DNA of 64,000 nucleotides from GCA-2746795 sp963747345 (lineage in GTDB: Bacteria > Chloroflexota > Anaerolineae > Promineifilales > Promineifilaceae). The translations under genes were made by a program, and so were the position numbers. The notes beneath the pieces were generated by a model. That model did no database searches and was not told the DNA's origin. It saw only the letters and a program-made list of their open reading frames with translations. Within the stretch, counting starts at the first letter, position 1; each line of letters opens with the position of its first letter. Below, one piece after another: positions 1-8,946 of this stretch. The stretch lies in the NCBI GenBank assembly GCA_963747345.1, contig CAVVFA010000023.1:1-64000 (forward strand), in the 5' to 3' direction.

Positions 1-534
1 GAAACGGCAGGGCTTGTGTTGTTGGATTCATCTCATGAAGAACAAGATTTGCGGATAGAAGCCTTGGCAGATGCCGCGCCGGAATTCATTCAGCAGTTCC
101 AATCTTTGGCGTTGATGAGTTCGCTTGGATTGTTGGCAATGTCACCGGAGGAAATACCGGATCGCGGTTTGACAGGGGAAGCCCTTAATCAGTTTAGGGC
201 AATTTTATCGACGACGGGGTATTTTGAAACGGCCGTTTCCGAAACCTCATCCATCTCTGACAGCTTTGCCGAAGTGCGTGCCGCCCACATCACGAGTTTA
301 GGCGACATGCCCCTCATCGTACTCACACGCGGGCTGCCAGACCCCATACCAGGGGCTTCTGCGGCAGACAATCAAGCGTATGAAGAAATCTGGCAAACGA
401 TGCAATCGGAACTGGCGACGCTATCCACAAACAGCCAGCAAATCATCGCTGAAGAAAGTGATCATTACATTCAGTTGCGCCAACCGCAGCTTGTGATTGA
501 TGCCGTTTATGAGGTCGTGCAAGAGGCCAAATAA
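1..534 (+). CDS. alpha/beta hydrolase, C-terminal part (5' end outside window)
   Basis: The reading frame is open from base 1, so the start lies upstream. The visible part is the second half of an alpha/beta-hydrolase fold enzyme: it opens with the strand GLVLLDSSHEEQ, typical of the stretch that follows the nucleophile elbow, and ends with SDHYIQLRQPQLVIDAV, where the His matches the catalytic histidine of the family (usual form GHYIQLDQPELV). The Ser nucleophile is not in the window. Substrate cannot be told. One AACGGCCGTT palindrome at 228-237 encodes Glu-Thr-Ala-Val. A strong hairpin follows 3 bases after the stop. Confidence 0.75.
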   Translation, partial: ETAGLVLLDSSHEEQDLRIEALADAAPEFIQQFQSLALMSSLGLLAMSPEEIPDRGLTGEALNQFRAILSTTGYFETAVSETSSISDSFAEVRAAHITSLGDMPLIVLTRGLPDPIPGASAADNQAYEEIWQTMQSELATLSTNSQQIIAEESDHYIQLRQPQLVIDAVYEVVQEAK

Positions 535-536
535 CA

Positions 537-593
537 AGCCAGGTGCGGCAGTTCCCCTTTCCCAGAAGGGCGAGGAAGCAATCGCACCTGGCT
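537..593. terminator. hairpin between convergent genes, probable bidirectional terminator
   Basis: Perfect 11-bp stem AGCCAGGTGCG / CGCACCTGGCT (537-547 and 583-593) with a 35-base loop, placed between the hydrolase (+) and the giant surface protein (-). There is no clear T run on either side, so termination is inferred from position. Confidence 0.5.
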
Positions 594-600
594 AAACCAG

Positions 601-3600
601 TTACCGCTTTCGTCGTGCCATAATGATCATGGAAAAGAGCATGAGGGTAACAAAACTAATAATGAGGAGAACGGCCGTTCCTGTGGCACTGCCGCCTGTT
701 GTAAATTGAGAGAGGGAAACGGCCGTGGGAGTGCCAATATCCAACACAAACGGCGAATACTCGTCCACGCCCGTTACCTGCACCCAACGCGGATCCGCCC
801 CAATGCTATGCGAATGAGTACCCGCTTCCAAATCCCAGCTTGCTCCATTCCAGTGGTAGACACTCACCCCACCTTCCGGGTTGCCATTCGCTTCACCCAG
901 AGCGTAATAGAAGCGGATGGTGGCCGTTTGCGGCGTACTGGGATCAATGTCGAAACAGCGCTGCACATGCGGGCTGGTCGGGTTAATGGTGCAATCCTGA
1001 TTTCCCCGAATCTCTACCACCGTTTCGCCCATATTGCCGGACGGGTTGATTTCCACACCGCCGTAACCGCCCATGCTCAGGAAGGTTGTCGCACCGTTCA
1101 CATTGTCGATGGTCTGGCGCAGCAGACCGTTGTTGGTGAGGGTGCCATTGATGGTTAGAGAACGGCCGTTGGGAATTGTTAATTCTGCGTCAGCTTCTAC
1201 TGACAGGTCAAACACAGTGGCATCCACATTCAGCACCGGCCAAACACGGGCGCCAAATAGATTTACCGGGTCGATTGAAACCCGAGCAAAGCCACTCGGG
1301 ACGCCATTAGGCGTCCAGTTTGTCGGTTCATCCCAATCGGTATCTATGCTGCCATTCCACAAGTAGCCAGTAACAACTGTGAGTGTAATCGGTACATTCT
1401 GTAGCACTGATGGCGTATCATGGGCAACGGTAAGCTGTCCGATATACTGACCTGGAACCAAACCCGTAGCATCAAAAGTTATATCAATAGGCTGATTGGT
1501 TGTCGCCGCGATTGTGCCAGAAGCAGGTGATTCACTCAACCATGGCAACCCAGAGTCTACTAGAAGGCTAACATCGTCAACGTGGAAATTGAAATTACTA
1601 CTGGCCGTTCCATATTCCGTTGATTCAAATCTTAAATTATGGCTATTGCCATCGGCGTAAGCAGACACGTCCATGGTAACTTCAGTATAAGTTACGTAGG
1701 TGGCAGCATCGGCTTCTGTGACAGAAAATAACACATCCCCATCAATAGACACATCCATTGAGGCAACTGCACCACTATCTCCCAATAGCAACCAAAAAGC
1801 CAAAGTCGCTGCACCAGTTGGTATGACCACATCCTGATCTACAGAGCCAATTTCTGTTGAATTAGCCCCACCCAACCAAAGCCAATAGGTTCCACTTCTT
1901 GCTACATCAGCTCCACAAGAGCCAAGGTCACATATTGGTGTGCCAAAATTGGTAGACGCCTCATTCCAATCTGAGTTAGGTATACCGCCTTCAAAACCAC
2001 CATCCTGCAAAACATCAGAAGTGCTCCCACTTATTTCAAGTAACTGGAAGTTGGCTGCCGCACTGCCATTGTTTGTAATGGTGAACGGCTTTATAGTGCT
2101 AGTTTCAGCCGGTATTGTCGCTTCTAAGGCAGCAGGTGTATAACTTAATTGGCCCGCATCTAAAAAGAAATCGTGCTGCGTAATATCGTTGGCAACCACG
2201 GTCACGGTATCGACATCATCTGCATAATACGGGGCTGAAGCCGTAAACGTCTTGCTGCCGACTGGTGAGAACAAAGTATAAAACCCATCGTCTACATTCG
2301 GGTCTGTGGGGGTAGCGGCACTGGTTGTGTTGTAGCCATCCTGGTTGGAGACAGCGGCGCCATTTATGCCTGCTGTTGTATTGGCGTCATAGACATTGCC
2401 CAGCACCAGTCCGCCACTCGTAGGCGTGCAGCTATTTTCGACAACGGCGACATCATCAATATAAATATTGCAGCCAAACCCGCTCGTCCCCAGCAGCGCC
2501 AGGCGCACATCTGTCATGCCAGCCCCCGCATAGGAGCTGATATCAAACGAATGCTGCTGCCAGCCACCCGCACTTTGGCGCGGCACGGGCGCGCCCACAT
2601 TATTCCATGTGCTGCCGCCATTGGTGGATACTTGTAGTTGAACCGTATCATTGCCAGAGAAGCCACAACTGCCGTTAAAGAGCCAAAACGAAGCTTCAGG
2701 GCTGGTATAACTGCTTAAATCTAAACCACTGGTACGGTACAGTCGCGTCTGGTGTCCAGTTGTGGCGAGATATGAGTTGAACATCGCCATCCGGTTTCCT
2801 GTATGAGGGGACGCTGTGGGATTGGTGCCAGACGCTGGCCGAGTCCAGGTTCCTGATGTGCCATTTGTATCAACCTGATCCCAGCCATCAGCTGTGAATG
2901 CCGTTTCAAAAGAACTGTTGAATATAGCTGTCGATGTGCCGGTGTAGCCGGGCGCAGTGCAAAGGAAGGCATTGGCAGTAAGGGCAAAGTTTTGTATGCT
3001 GCTGCCTGTCAATGGCCCGACGGTGCGGGTGGCATTGGTATAACCATCTACCCAGGCACTGACAGTGAAATTGTAGGCAATGCCGCCAGCCAGTGTAACG
3101 CTGTAGGCGCCGGTTTCTGGGTCAGTCCAGACGGGGCTGCCGGGATACTCAGGGATGTCGATACGTGCATAGAGAGGCCAGCCAGTGGCCGCATCGGTGA
3201 CAATGCCGGAGACGGTATAAGACGGTGCGACAGACAGTGCGAAGTTCTGGGTAGTCGTCACGCCATCAATGGTGGTTATATTGGTGACAGTTTGGGATGT
3301 ATAGCCATAAGCAGAAGCGGTAACGTCATAAGTTCCAGCTGACCAAGCAAGCACGTAATCACCATTCGCATCCGTACTGCCTGGAACCAACACAGAACTA
3401 GAGGCACTCAATTCCACAGATGCATCCGTAATAGGGTCGCCAGAGCTGCTATCTGTAACCTTACCGGCGATTGTCGCCTCAGTGCAGTCACCACCATAGT
3501 TGAAAGAGGCGATATAAGTTCCCCAACGGCCGTCTGTCGTGCCTGTATCTTTGCTATATTGCCCCAAATACCAGAACGTCAGGCCATCTGGGTCAATCGT

Positions 3601-5187
3601 CATACCCGTGTAGTCACCCCAGCGGCGCGGAGCAGGGTCAAAGGCAGTGTAAGTGATTTCACCCGCCTTCACTTGCGACTCAGCTTGCAACATATTGGCA
3701 GGATCACCGTTCCTACGCCCCGTAACCCATACCCCTGGGTAGCTGTTGGCGTTGGTTTTGGTATAGCCAATCGCCATAGCCCCACAAGCATTAACCGCCA
3801 AATCCGGGAAGGTGCGGTAATCACCTTCCGAAGCATAAACGCCAGAACCAGCCGGGCCAAGCGTAGGGGGCGTACTGCTAGCCAGATCAATTTGTGCCCA
3901 GCGAACACAGTTAACGGTGCCACTGCCTGGGTTGCAGCTAATGGTCATCGCTGTCCAGCCATAGCCATTGCGGTATTCAAAATCGAGCGGGCGGAAATCA
4001 TTACCCTGCAATGTCCCGCCACCACTTTGCACCGAATCCACTGGCAAGCCGCCAGCGCCAAGATTGATATTGCCGTGATTAATAAGGGTTGTGGTATCCC
4101 ATTCCAATAAGGTGTAATTGACTCCGTCATACGGTTCGCCAAGGAAATAATGGGTACTGCCGAAGGTGGGCCAAGTACCACTGCTAAAACCATGAAGATT
4201 AAGCGGCTGGGGTGTATCAATACCACCACCTAACCCTTGTGTAATCATGGTAACGGGGTTACCTGCGTATAGATCCACTTTGTTGAAAGCATAGATGCGC
4301 CCTTCGATAAAGCCTCCGGAGATGCCGAAGATGTTGCCGCCCATGAAAATGTACTCATCGCCGACACCGGCGTGGGGATAATCCATCCAACCGCCACTGC
4401 TATTGGTTTGGAAGAAGTATTCATTCCAAAGACCAGTCGGGTCACTGGTTTGGGAAACAAGCACGCAGTAACCACCAGCAGCACTCTCCGGTCCCTGATC
4501 ATATGCCAGAAACCAGCGTTGAGCTTCTTCATCATAGATAACATTAGGATCATACAAGCCAGTGGTACATGGGAGTTGGCTGAATAAACTACCAGCAGTT
4601 GTTGGCCCTAAAACGGCCGTTCCCGTTGATTTATCATAAATCGCCACTGCCACATTCACAGTGGCAATCACATGGTTAGGGCCAGCCGCCATTTCCGGAT
4701 CAGGCGGTACAGAGCCACCCCCATCCGTGTAATCCATACTGTCAAAAGCCACCCCCGAACTGACGGGAGCCAACGCCGCAGGTTGGCTTGTTGCCAGTTG
4801 CACATTTTTCGACGGCGGCATGTTTAACGCCTCTTCAACCATTTTCTGCATTTCCACATCACTGACAATGCCATCGTTTTCATCCAAATCAAGGTCACCA
4901 CGCAGCCAACGGTTGTACATACTGTCCGGATCTTCGGTACTGATTTTGACATCAGCAAAATCAACGACAACTGGAGAAACGACAGGGTTAACGGTGCGCT
5001 GTCCAGGTTCGATGGGGCTGCCTTCCTCCCCCGCGAGATTGCCAGCAGGGGCATAGGCTTGTAACAAGGACTGCTGCCTGGTTGTGGTTTCTGGCGCAAG
5101 GGTAGGCCGCTGGAAAAGCAGCCATGCACCTGTAACCAACAATAATCCAATAAATGCAAAATCCATCAATCGTTTTATTTTGTGCAT
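601..5187 (-). CDS. giant secreted multidomain surface protein with C-terminal anchor
   Basis: A 1528-residue exported protein. An N-terminal hydrophobic segment (about residues 9-25) acts as signal or anchor. Then comes a region of about 400 residues with propeller-like repeats (WFLAYDQG, PHAGVGDEYIFMGGN). Two carboxypeptidase-regulatory-like beta sandwiches follow at about 575-730 (IAGKVTDSSSGDPITDASV; VSGIVTDAATGWPLYARI), then a jelly-roll/MAM-like domain (about 745-905, ending in YIDDVAVVE), a third regulatory-like domain, a second jelly roll and a beta-rich tail. The last 30 residues are a hydrophobic helix followed by ARRKR, a sorting-type or stop-transfer anchor. No catalytic motif was recognised. 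The start has a good ribosome site (AGGAGC, 6 bases upstream). Role inferred as surface or adhesion. Confidence 0.7.
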   Translation of the reverse strand: MHKIKRLMDFAFIGLLLVTGAWLLFQRPTLAPETTTRQQSLLQAYAPAGNLAGEEGSPIEPGQRTVNPVVSPVVVDFADVKISTEDPDSMYNRWLRGDLDLDENDGIVSDVEMQKMVEEALNMPPSKNVQLATSQPAALAPVSSGVAFDSMDYTDGGGSVPPDPEMAAGPNHVIATVNVAVAIYDKSTGTAVLGPTTAGSLFSQLPCTTGLYDPNVIYDEEAQRWFLAYDQGPESAAGGYCVLVSQTSDPTGLWNEYFFQTNSSGGWMDYPHAGVGDEYIFMGGNIFGISGGFIEGRIYAFNKVDLYAGNPVTMITQGLGGGIDTPQPLNLHGFSSGTWPTFGSTHYFLGEPYDGVNYTLLEWDTTTLINHGNINLGAGGLPVDSVQSGGGTLQGNDFRPLDFEYRNGYGWTAMTISCNPGSGTVNCVRWAQIDLASSTPPTLGPAGSGVYASEGDYRTFPDLAVNACGAMAIGYTKTNANSYPGVWVTGRRNGDPANMLQAESQVKAGEITYTAFDPAPRRWGDYTGMTIDPDGLTFWYLGQYSKDTGTTDGRWGTYIASFNYGGDCTEATIAGKVTDSSSGDPITDASVELSASSSVLVPGSTDANGDYVLAWSAGTYDVTASAYGYTSQTVTNITTIDGVTTTQNFALSVAPSYTVSGIVTDAATGWPLYARIDIPEYPGSPVWTDPETGAYSVTLAGGIAYNFTVSAWVDGYTNATRTVGPLTGSSIQNFALTANAFLCTAPGYTGTSTAIFNSSFETAFTADGWDQVDTNGTSGTWTRPASGTNPTASPHTGNRMAMFNSYLATTGHQTRLYRTSGLDLSSYTSPEASFWLFNGSCGFSGNDTVQLQVSTNGGSTWNNVGAPVPRQSAGGWQQHSFDISSYAGAGMTDVRLALLGTSGFGCNIYIDDVAVVENSCTPTSGGLVLGNVYDANTTAGINGAAVSNQDGYNTTSAATPTDPNVDDGFYTLFSPVGSKTFTASAPYYADDVDTVTVVANDITQHDFFLDAGQLSYTPAALEATIPAETSTIKPFTITNNGSAAANFQLLEISGSTSDVLQDGGFEGGIPNSDWNEASTNFGTPICDLGSCGADVARSGTYWLWLGGANSTEIGSVDQDVVIPTGAATLAFWLLLGDSGAVASMDVSIDGDVLFSVTEADAATYVTYTEVTMDVSAYADGNSHNLRFESTEYGTASSNFNFHVDDVSLLVDSGLPWLSESPASGTIAATTNQPIDITFDATGLVPGQYIGQLTVAHDTPSVLQNVPITLTVVTGYLWNGSIDTDWDEPTNWTPNGVPSGFARVSIDPVNLFGARVWPVLNVDATVFDLSVEADAELTIPNGRSLTINGTLTNNGLLRQTIDNVNGATTFLSMGGYGGVEINPSGNMGETVVEIRGNQDCTINPTSPHVQRCFDIDPSTPQTATIRFYYALGEANGNPEGGVSVYHWNGASWDLEAGTHSHSIGADPRWVQVTGVDEYSPFVLDIGTPTAVSLSQFTTGGSATGTAVLLIISFVTLMLFSMIIMARRKR

Positions 5188-5641
5188 GTTGCAAGCTCCT
5201 GAAAAGTAATATGCATGTATGTAATATCAAACGCGGTAACACCATCGGTAGAAGCCATAATCGGTTACACCAAAAACAAGCGTATGAATTTCATCAAAAG
5301 GGGAAACTATTATTTTGTTTACTAAAGAGAACTACAGGAAACTACCCCGGTTCAATTATTAATGGAAACTCTTTAGTGAGGACTTTGCTACTTCTAGCCT
5401 ACAAAAAAACTATCTTTTAGGGAAGCTTACCACAACTTTCTTGAAATAATTGTTTAAATTTGGTTGTAAAATTGAGAGTTAATCCTTGGTAACAAACGCT
5501 TCATCTGGAGACCTACCGGAGCAGAGAATTAAAAAGTAGGCGGCTCGGCGGGGATGCCGGCTAGGCAAACGGAAAACCACATGTGGCAGAGTGGACTGAG
5601 CTTCGACGGGTTCACCCAAAGAGAGGCTGGGTCATCATTGC
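5188..5641. other. 454-bp gene-free region
   Basis: No convincing gene. The part from about 5200 to 5500 is AT-rich and should hold the promoter of the giant surface protein. From about 5505 to 5640 it is GC-rich with several short complementary stretches, suggesting folded RNA, but I could not match it to any riboswitch consensus. Short open frames here have no ribosome site and unnatural composition. Confidence 0.4.
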
Positions 5642-6853
5642 TTAAACAGCATTATTTCTCATCTGTCTCTTCTTGGTGCTTGGCGCTTCTGATTCCTGAC
5701 GCCGTTTGGCATCCTTCAGACGGGCATCAGGCGTGGGCGAGCCGCCCAAAAGAGCGCCAATCTGCCGCCGCAGCCGCCGTGACTTGGAGCGCCCACGCGC
5801 CGCGATGTACCGCGCTCGCTTCCACTCCCTATCCAGCCGAGGCACATTCGGCGGGGTGACATCCCATTTCAAAACTGAGGCCGCCCACGTTAGCCCACCG
5901 CCAAAGCCCACAAAAACTACATTGTCATCTGGTTTAAGCCTGCCTTCTTTAATCGCGGCACACAGCGCCAAGGGAATCGAGGCAGCGGAGGTATTACCCG
6001 TTGTAGCGACATTGACAAAGAATTTGTCGGGGTCTACTTTTAACCGTTTAGCGGCCGACTCGATAATGCGTGTATTAGCCTGATGTGGCACGATGAGCGC
6101 GATGTCATCCATGGTGAGATTGGCTTTTTGCAAAACGTCTTTGACCGAGGAAGCAATGACTTGGGTGGCAAAACGGAACACCTGGCGACCTTGCATGTCG
6201 ATGGTATTACGTTTGTGTCCGTTCCGATAATAGTCCGCGCCTAGCATTGGCACTGGGTTATGGTAAACGGTGGGCAAGGTGAGCAGGTCGCTGCCAGACC
6301 CATCGGAACGCAAGGTGGAGGCCATGATACCCCCTGGCACACTAGACCCTTTGAGCACAACAGCCCCCGCCCCGTCGCCAAACAAAATGCACGTGGAGCG
6401 GTCGTTCCAATCCAATACACGCGACATGGTTTCTGCACCAATGACGATGGCGGTGTTGATGGAACCGGTTTGGATGGCGTTGGCGGCCATTGTCAGGCCA
6501 TAAACAAAGCCGGAACAAGCCGCACTGAGGTCAAAAGCGCCGGCACGGGTCGCGCCCAGATAATCTTGCACACGAGAGGCAGTCGAAGGAAACATATGCT
6601 CTGGTGTGGAGGTGGCAACGATGATGAGATCAACCTGGGATGGGTGGATATCGGCGACGGTGAGGGCACGGGCGGCAGCTTCAAAGGCAAGGGTGGCTGT
6701 CGTTTCGTCTTCTCCGGCGATGTGGCGCTGCTCAATACCGGTGCGAGTGCGAATCCACTCGTCGGTGGTATCGACTAAAAGTGCCACTTCATCATTTGTC
6801 ATGATTCGTTCGGGCAAATAGCAGCCCCAACCTATGATATGAGCGTGTTTCAT
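5642..6853 (-). CDS. fabH: beta-ketoacyl-ACP synthase III with basic C-terminal tail
   Basis: Condenses acetyl-CoA (or a branched acyl-CoA) with malonyl-ACP to start fatty acid synthesis. The thiolase-fold catalytic triad is visible: Cys113 in LSAACSGF, His257 in VPHQANTR and Asn287 in TTGNTSAA. The N-terminus MKHAHIIGWGCYLPER is a normal FabH start, so I place the start at 6853, preceded by AAGGGA; an in-frame extension of 27 residues upstream looks unrelated. The protein is 403 residues, about 70 longer than usual: after the normal end (near VLKW) there is a strongly basic Arg/Lys-rich tail with no recognised domain. It stands alone here; fabF is 25 kb away. Confidence 0.9.
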   Translation of the reverse strand: MKHAHIIGWGCYLPERIMTNDEVALLVDTTDEWIRTRTGIEQRHIAGEDETTATLAFEAAARALTVADIHPSQVDLIIVATSTPEHMFPSTASRVQDYLGATRAGAFDLSAACSGFVYGLTMAANAIQTGSINTAIVIGAETMSRVLDWNDRSTCILFGDGAGAVVLKGSSVPGGIMASTLRSDGSGSDLLTLPTVYHNPVPMLGADYYRNGHKRNTIDMQGRQVFRFATQVIASSVKDVLQKANLTMDDIALIVPHQANTRIIESAAKRLKVDPDKFFVNVATTGNTSAASIPLALCAAIKEGRLKPDDNVVFVGFGGGLTWAASVLKWDVTPPNVPRLDREWKRARYIAARGRSKSRRLRRQIGALLGGSPTPDARLKDAKRRQESEAPSTKKRQMRNNAV

Positions 6854-7032
6854 AAATTTCCCTTGGAAGTTTGAGTATAAAGTAAGAGCTAGAAGACAAC
6901 GCACTTTGCACAATGCACTGTCCTCTAGCTCCAATTAGATGAAAACACAAGTGAGGCGTATCAGTTGCGGTTTAGATGAGCTTCCTTATAATCTCCTCTT
7001 CTGTCCTGTGAGAGGGCGAGAGAAAGGTGTCT

Positions 7033-8946
7033 ATGAATCGTTATCCATTGTCCATTATCTGTTTTTCGTTGATTGTTTTGCTGCTGACGGCTTGTGGTGC
7101 GGCGCAGGAAGGTGTGCCACCGCCCAATCTGACGCCGCCATCTGACACTGCTTTTGATTCGTTAACGGCCGTTTCCCATTCCCCGCGCCCCGAAAAAGAC
7201 ACCATCGCCCTCCTCGCTGGTCTCCAGGGCAAAGATATCTCGCCCGTCGCCCAAACCGAAGCGACGCCCTACCAAGTTGGAGACACTGCCCCATTTTGGT
7301 ACAAAGACACCGCCTCCGACGAAAATATTCAGATTCAAGCTGATTTGCGCTACCGGTCTGACCAGTTGAATTTATGGTTTCAGGAAGGCATCAACGCCAG
7401 CCCAGAGGATGTGGCGGCCGCCGCCCAGCGCATCGAAGCAGAGATTTTGCCCACCGACCGCGCATTCTTTGGCACAGAATGGCAGCCGGGCGTCGATGGC
7501 GACAATCGGGTTAATATTTTGCATCTAAAAGATTTGGGCAACGTGGGCGTTGCTTATTTTTGGTCAGGGGATGAACTGCCGGTTGCCGTTAATCCCTACT
7601 CCAACCAGCGCGAAATGCTCTACGTCAGCCTAAAAGATACCAAACTGGGCAGCGACAACTATTTCCACTCCATCGCCCACGAACTCCAGCATCTCATCCA
7701 GTGGCATGTCGATAAAAACGAAGATTCCTGGCTTAATGAGGGATTGGCAGAACTCGCCGCTCATGTCAATGGCTTCACCATCAATCGCATCACTGATTAC
7801 ACGAAGAATACCGATAATCAACTGACCGCCCTCAGCCATGATCCCAACGAAGTCGCCGCCGATTATGCCAATTCGTTCTACTTTTCTGCCTATTTGCTAG
7901 ACCGGTTTGGCGAAGACGTGACCCGCGCCCTCGTTCAGCATGAAGAGAGTGGGCCGCAGGGGATAACGGCCGTTCTCACCACTCTCAACACCAGCCTCAC
8001 CTTTGACGACGTGTTTGCCGACTGGACAGCCGCCAGCTATCTCCACAGTCAGGGTCTCGGAGACGGAGTTTATGGCTACCAATCCATCGCGCTAGACAAA
8101 ATCAAGCCGCAAACACTCAGTGCCAATGCCCCCCATGCCGATACTGTGCATCAATTTGGCGCAGACTATTACACGATTTCAGCGAAAGAACCTGTCACCA
8201 TGCTGTTTACTGGCACGCAGCAAGTGCCGCTTATCGACGCTGCCCCGTTCAGCGGCGACCATTTCTACGCCAGTCTGCCCGGTGACGAATCGGCCTACAG
8301 TCTCACCCGTGAATTTGACTTGTCTGGCCTAGACTCAGCCACGTTACAGTTCCAAACCTGGTACGATATTGAGGAGGGCTGGGATTATGCTTACGTGATG
8401 GTTTCCGGGGATAACGCCTGCCCTGAGCCTTGCCGAAGCGGCCGTTCCTGGGAAATTCTCCCCGCCACCTCCACCACCCTGGAAAACCCGCAAGGCAACA
8501 GCCTCGGCCCCGCCTTCACGGGCAAAAGCGGTGGCGGCGACGCGCCGGTTTGGCAGCAAGAAACCGTCGATTTGTCCGCCTACGCCGGACAGCCGATCTT
8601 ACTCCGCTTCCAAACCATCACCGACGGCGCGGTCAACGAAGCGGGTCTCCTGCTAGACGACATCACCATCCCCGAACTTGCCTTTAGCGACGATGCCGAG
8701 CAAGCCAATGGCTGGGAAGAACTGGGCATCGTGCGCACGACCAACACGTTACCCGCTTCGTTCATCGTTCAGCGCCTTCTCGTCGGCCCAAATGGATTTC
8801 AGGTCGAACGCTTACCTTTAGATGAGAATAATCAAGGAGAGTGGCTATTTTCTCTGGACAAGGAGGCCAGTGAAGTTATCCTTATTGTATCGGGCAATAC
8901 GCCAGTCACACGGGCGGTTTCCCCCTATGAAATTATTATTGAGTGA
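7033..8946 (+). CDS. lipoprotein zinc metallopeptidase (HExxH, M30-like) with jelly-roll domain
   Basis: A secreted lipoprotein: the signal peptide ends in a lipobox LLTACG. ATG at 7033 is chosen over an upstream GTG because AGAAAGG sits 6 bases before it. The catalytic zinc site is HELQH (His216, Glu217, His220), followed by NEGLAELAA, where the Glu could be the third ligand; this layout resembles the hyicolysin/M30-like group. The C-terminal third holds a MAM/immune-inhibitor-A-like jelly roll (LTREFDLSGLDSATLQF, LLDDITIPEL). The protein is likely an outer-face protease. Its stop overlaps the start of a paralogue (TGATG), so the two are translated together. Confidence 0.8.
   Translation: MNRYPLSIICFSLIVLLLTACGAAQEGVPPPNLTPPSDTAFDSLTAVSHSPRPEKDTIALLAGLQGKDISPVAQTEATPYQVGDTAPFWYKDTASDENIQIQADLRYRSDQLNLWFQEGINASPEDVAAAAQRIEAEILPTDRAFFGTEWQPGVDGDNRVNILHLKDLGNVGVAYFWSGDELPVAVNPYSNQREMLYVSLKDTKLGSDNYFHSIAHELQHLIQWHVDKNEDSWLNEGLAELAAHVNGFTINRITDYTKNTDNQLTALSHDPNEVAADYANSFYFSAYLLDRFGEDVTRALVQHEESGPQGITAVLTTLNTSLTFDDVFADWTAASYLHSQGLGDGVYGYQSIALDKIKPQTLSANAPHADTVHQFGADYYTISAKEPVTMLFTGTQQVPLIDAAPFSGDHFYASLPGDESAYSLTREFDLSGLDSATLQFQTWYDIEEGWDYAYVMVSGDNACPEPCRSGRSWEILPATSTTLENPQGNSLGPAFTGKSGGGDAPVWQQETVDLSAYAGQPILLRFQTITDGAVNEAGLLLDDITIPELAFSDDAEQANGWEELGIVRTTNTLPASFIVQRLLVGPNGFQVERLPLDENNQGEWLFSLDKEASEVILIVSGNTPVTRAVSPYEIIIE

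Noticed and set aside
3559..4110. 183-codon open frame opposite the giant surface protein
   Set aside because: Shadow of the Ser/Thr/Gly-rich coding strand; no ribosome site and no protein-like pattern.
5154..5420. 88-codon frame upstream of the giant surface protein
   Set aside because: Overlaps the 5' end and promoter region of the opposite gene; no ribosome site and odd composition.
5505..5640. Possible riboswitch (GGAGACCTACC, CTCCGGTAGGT and GGCAAACGG resemble cobalamin or c-di-GMP motifs)
   Set aside because: The motif pieces lie on opposite strands or in the wrong order, and the other conserved parts of either class are missing.
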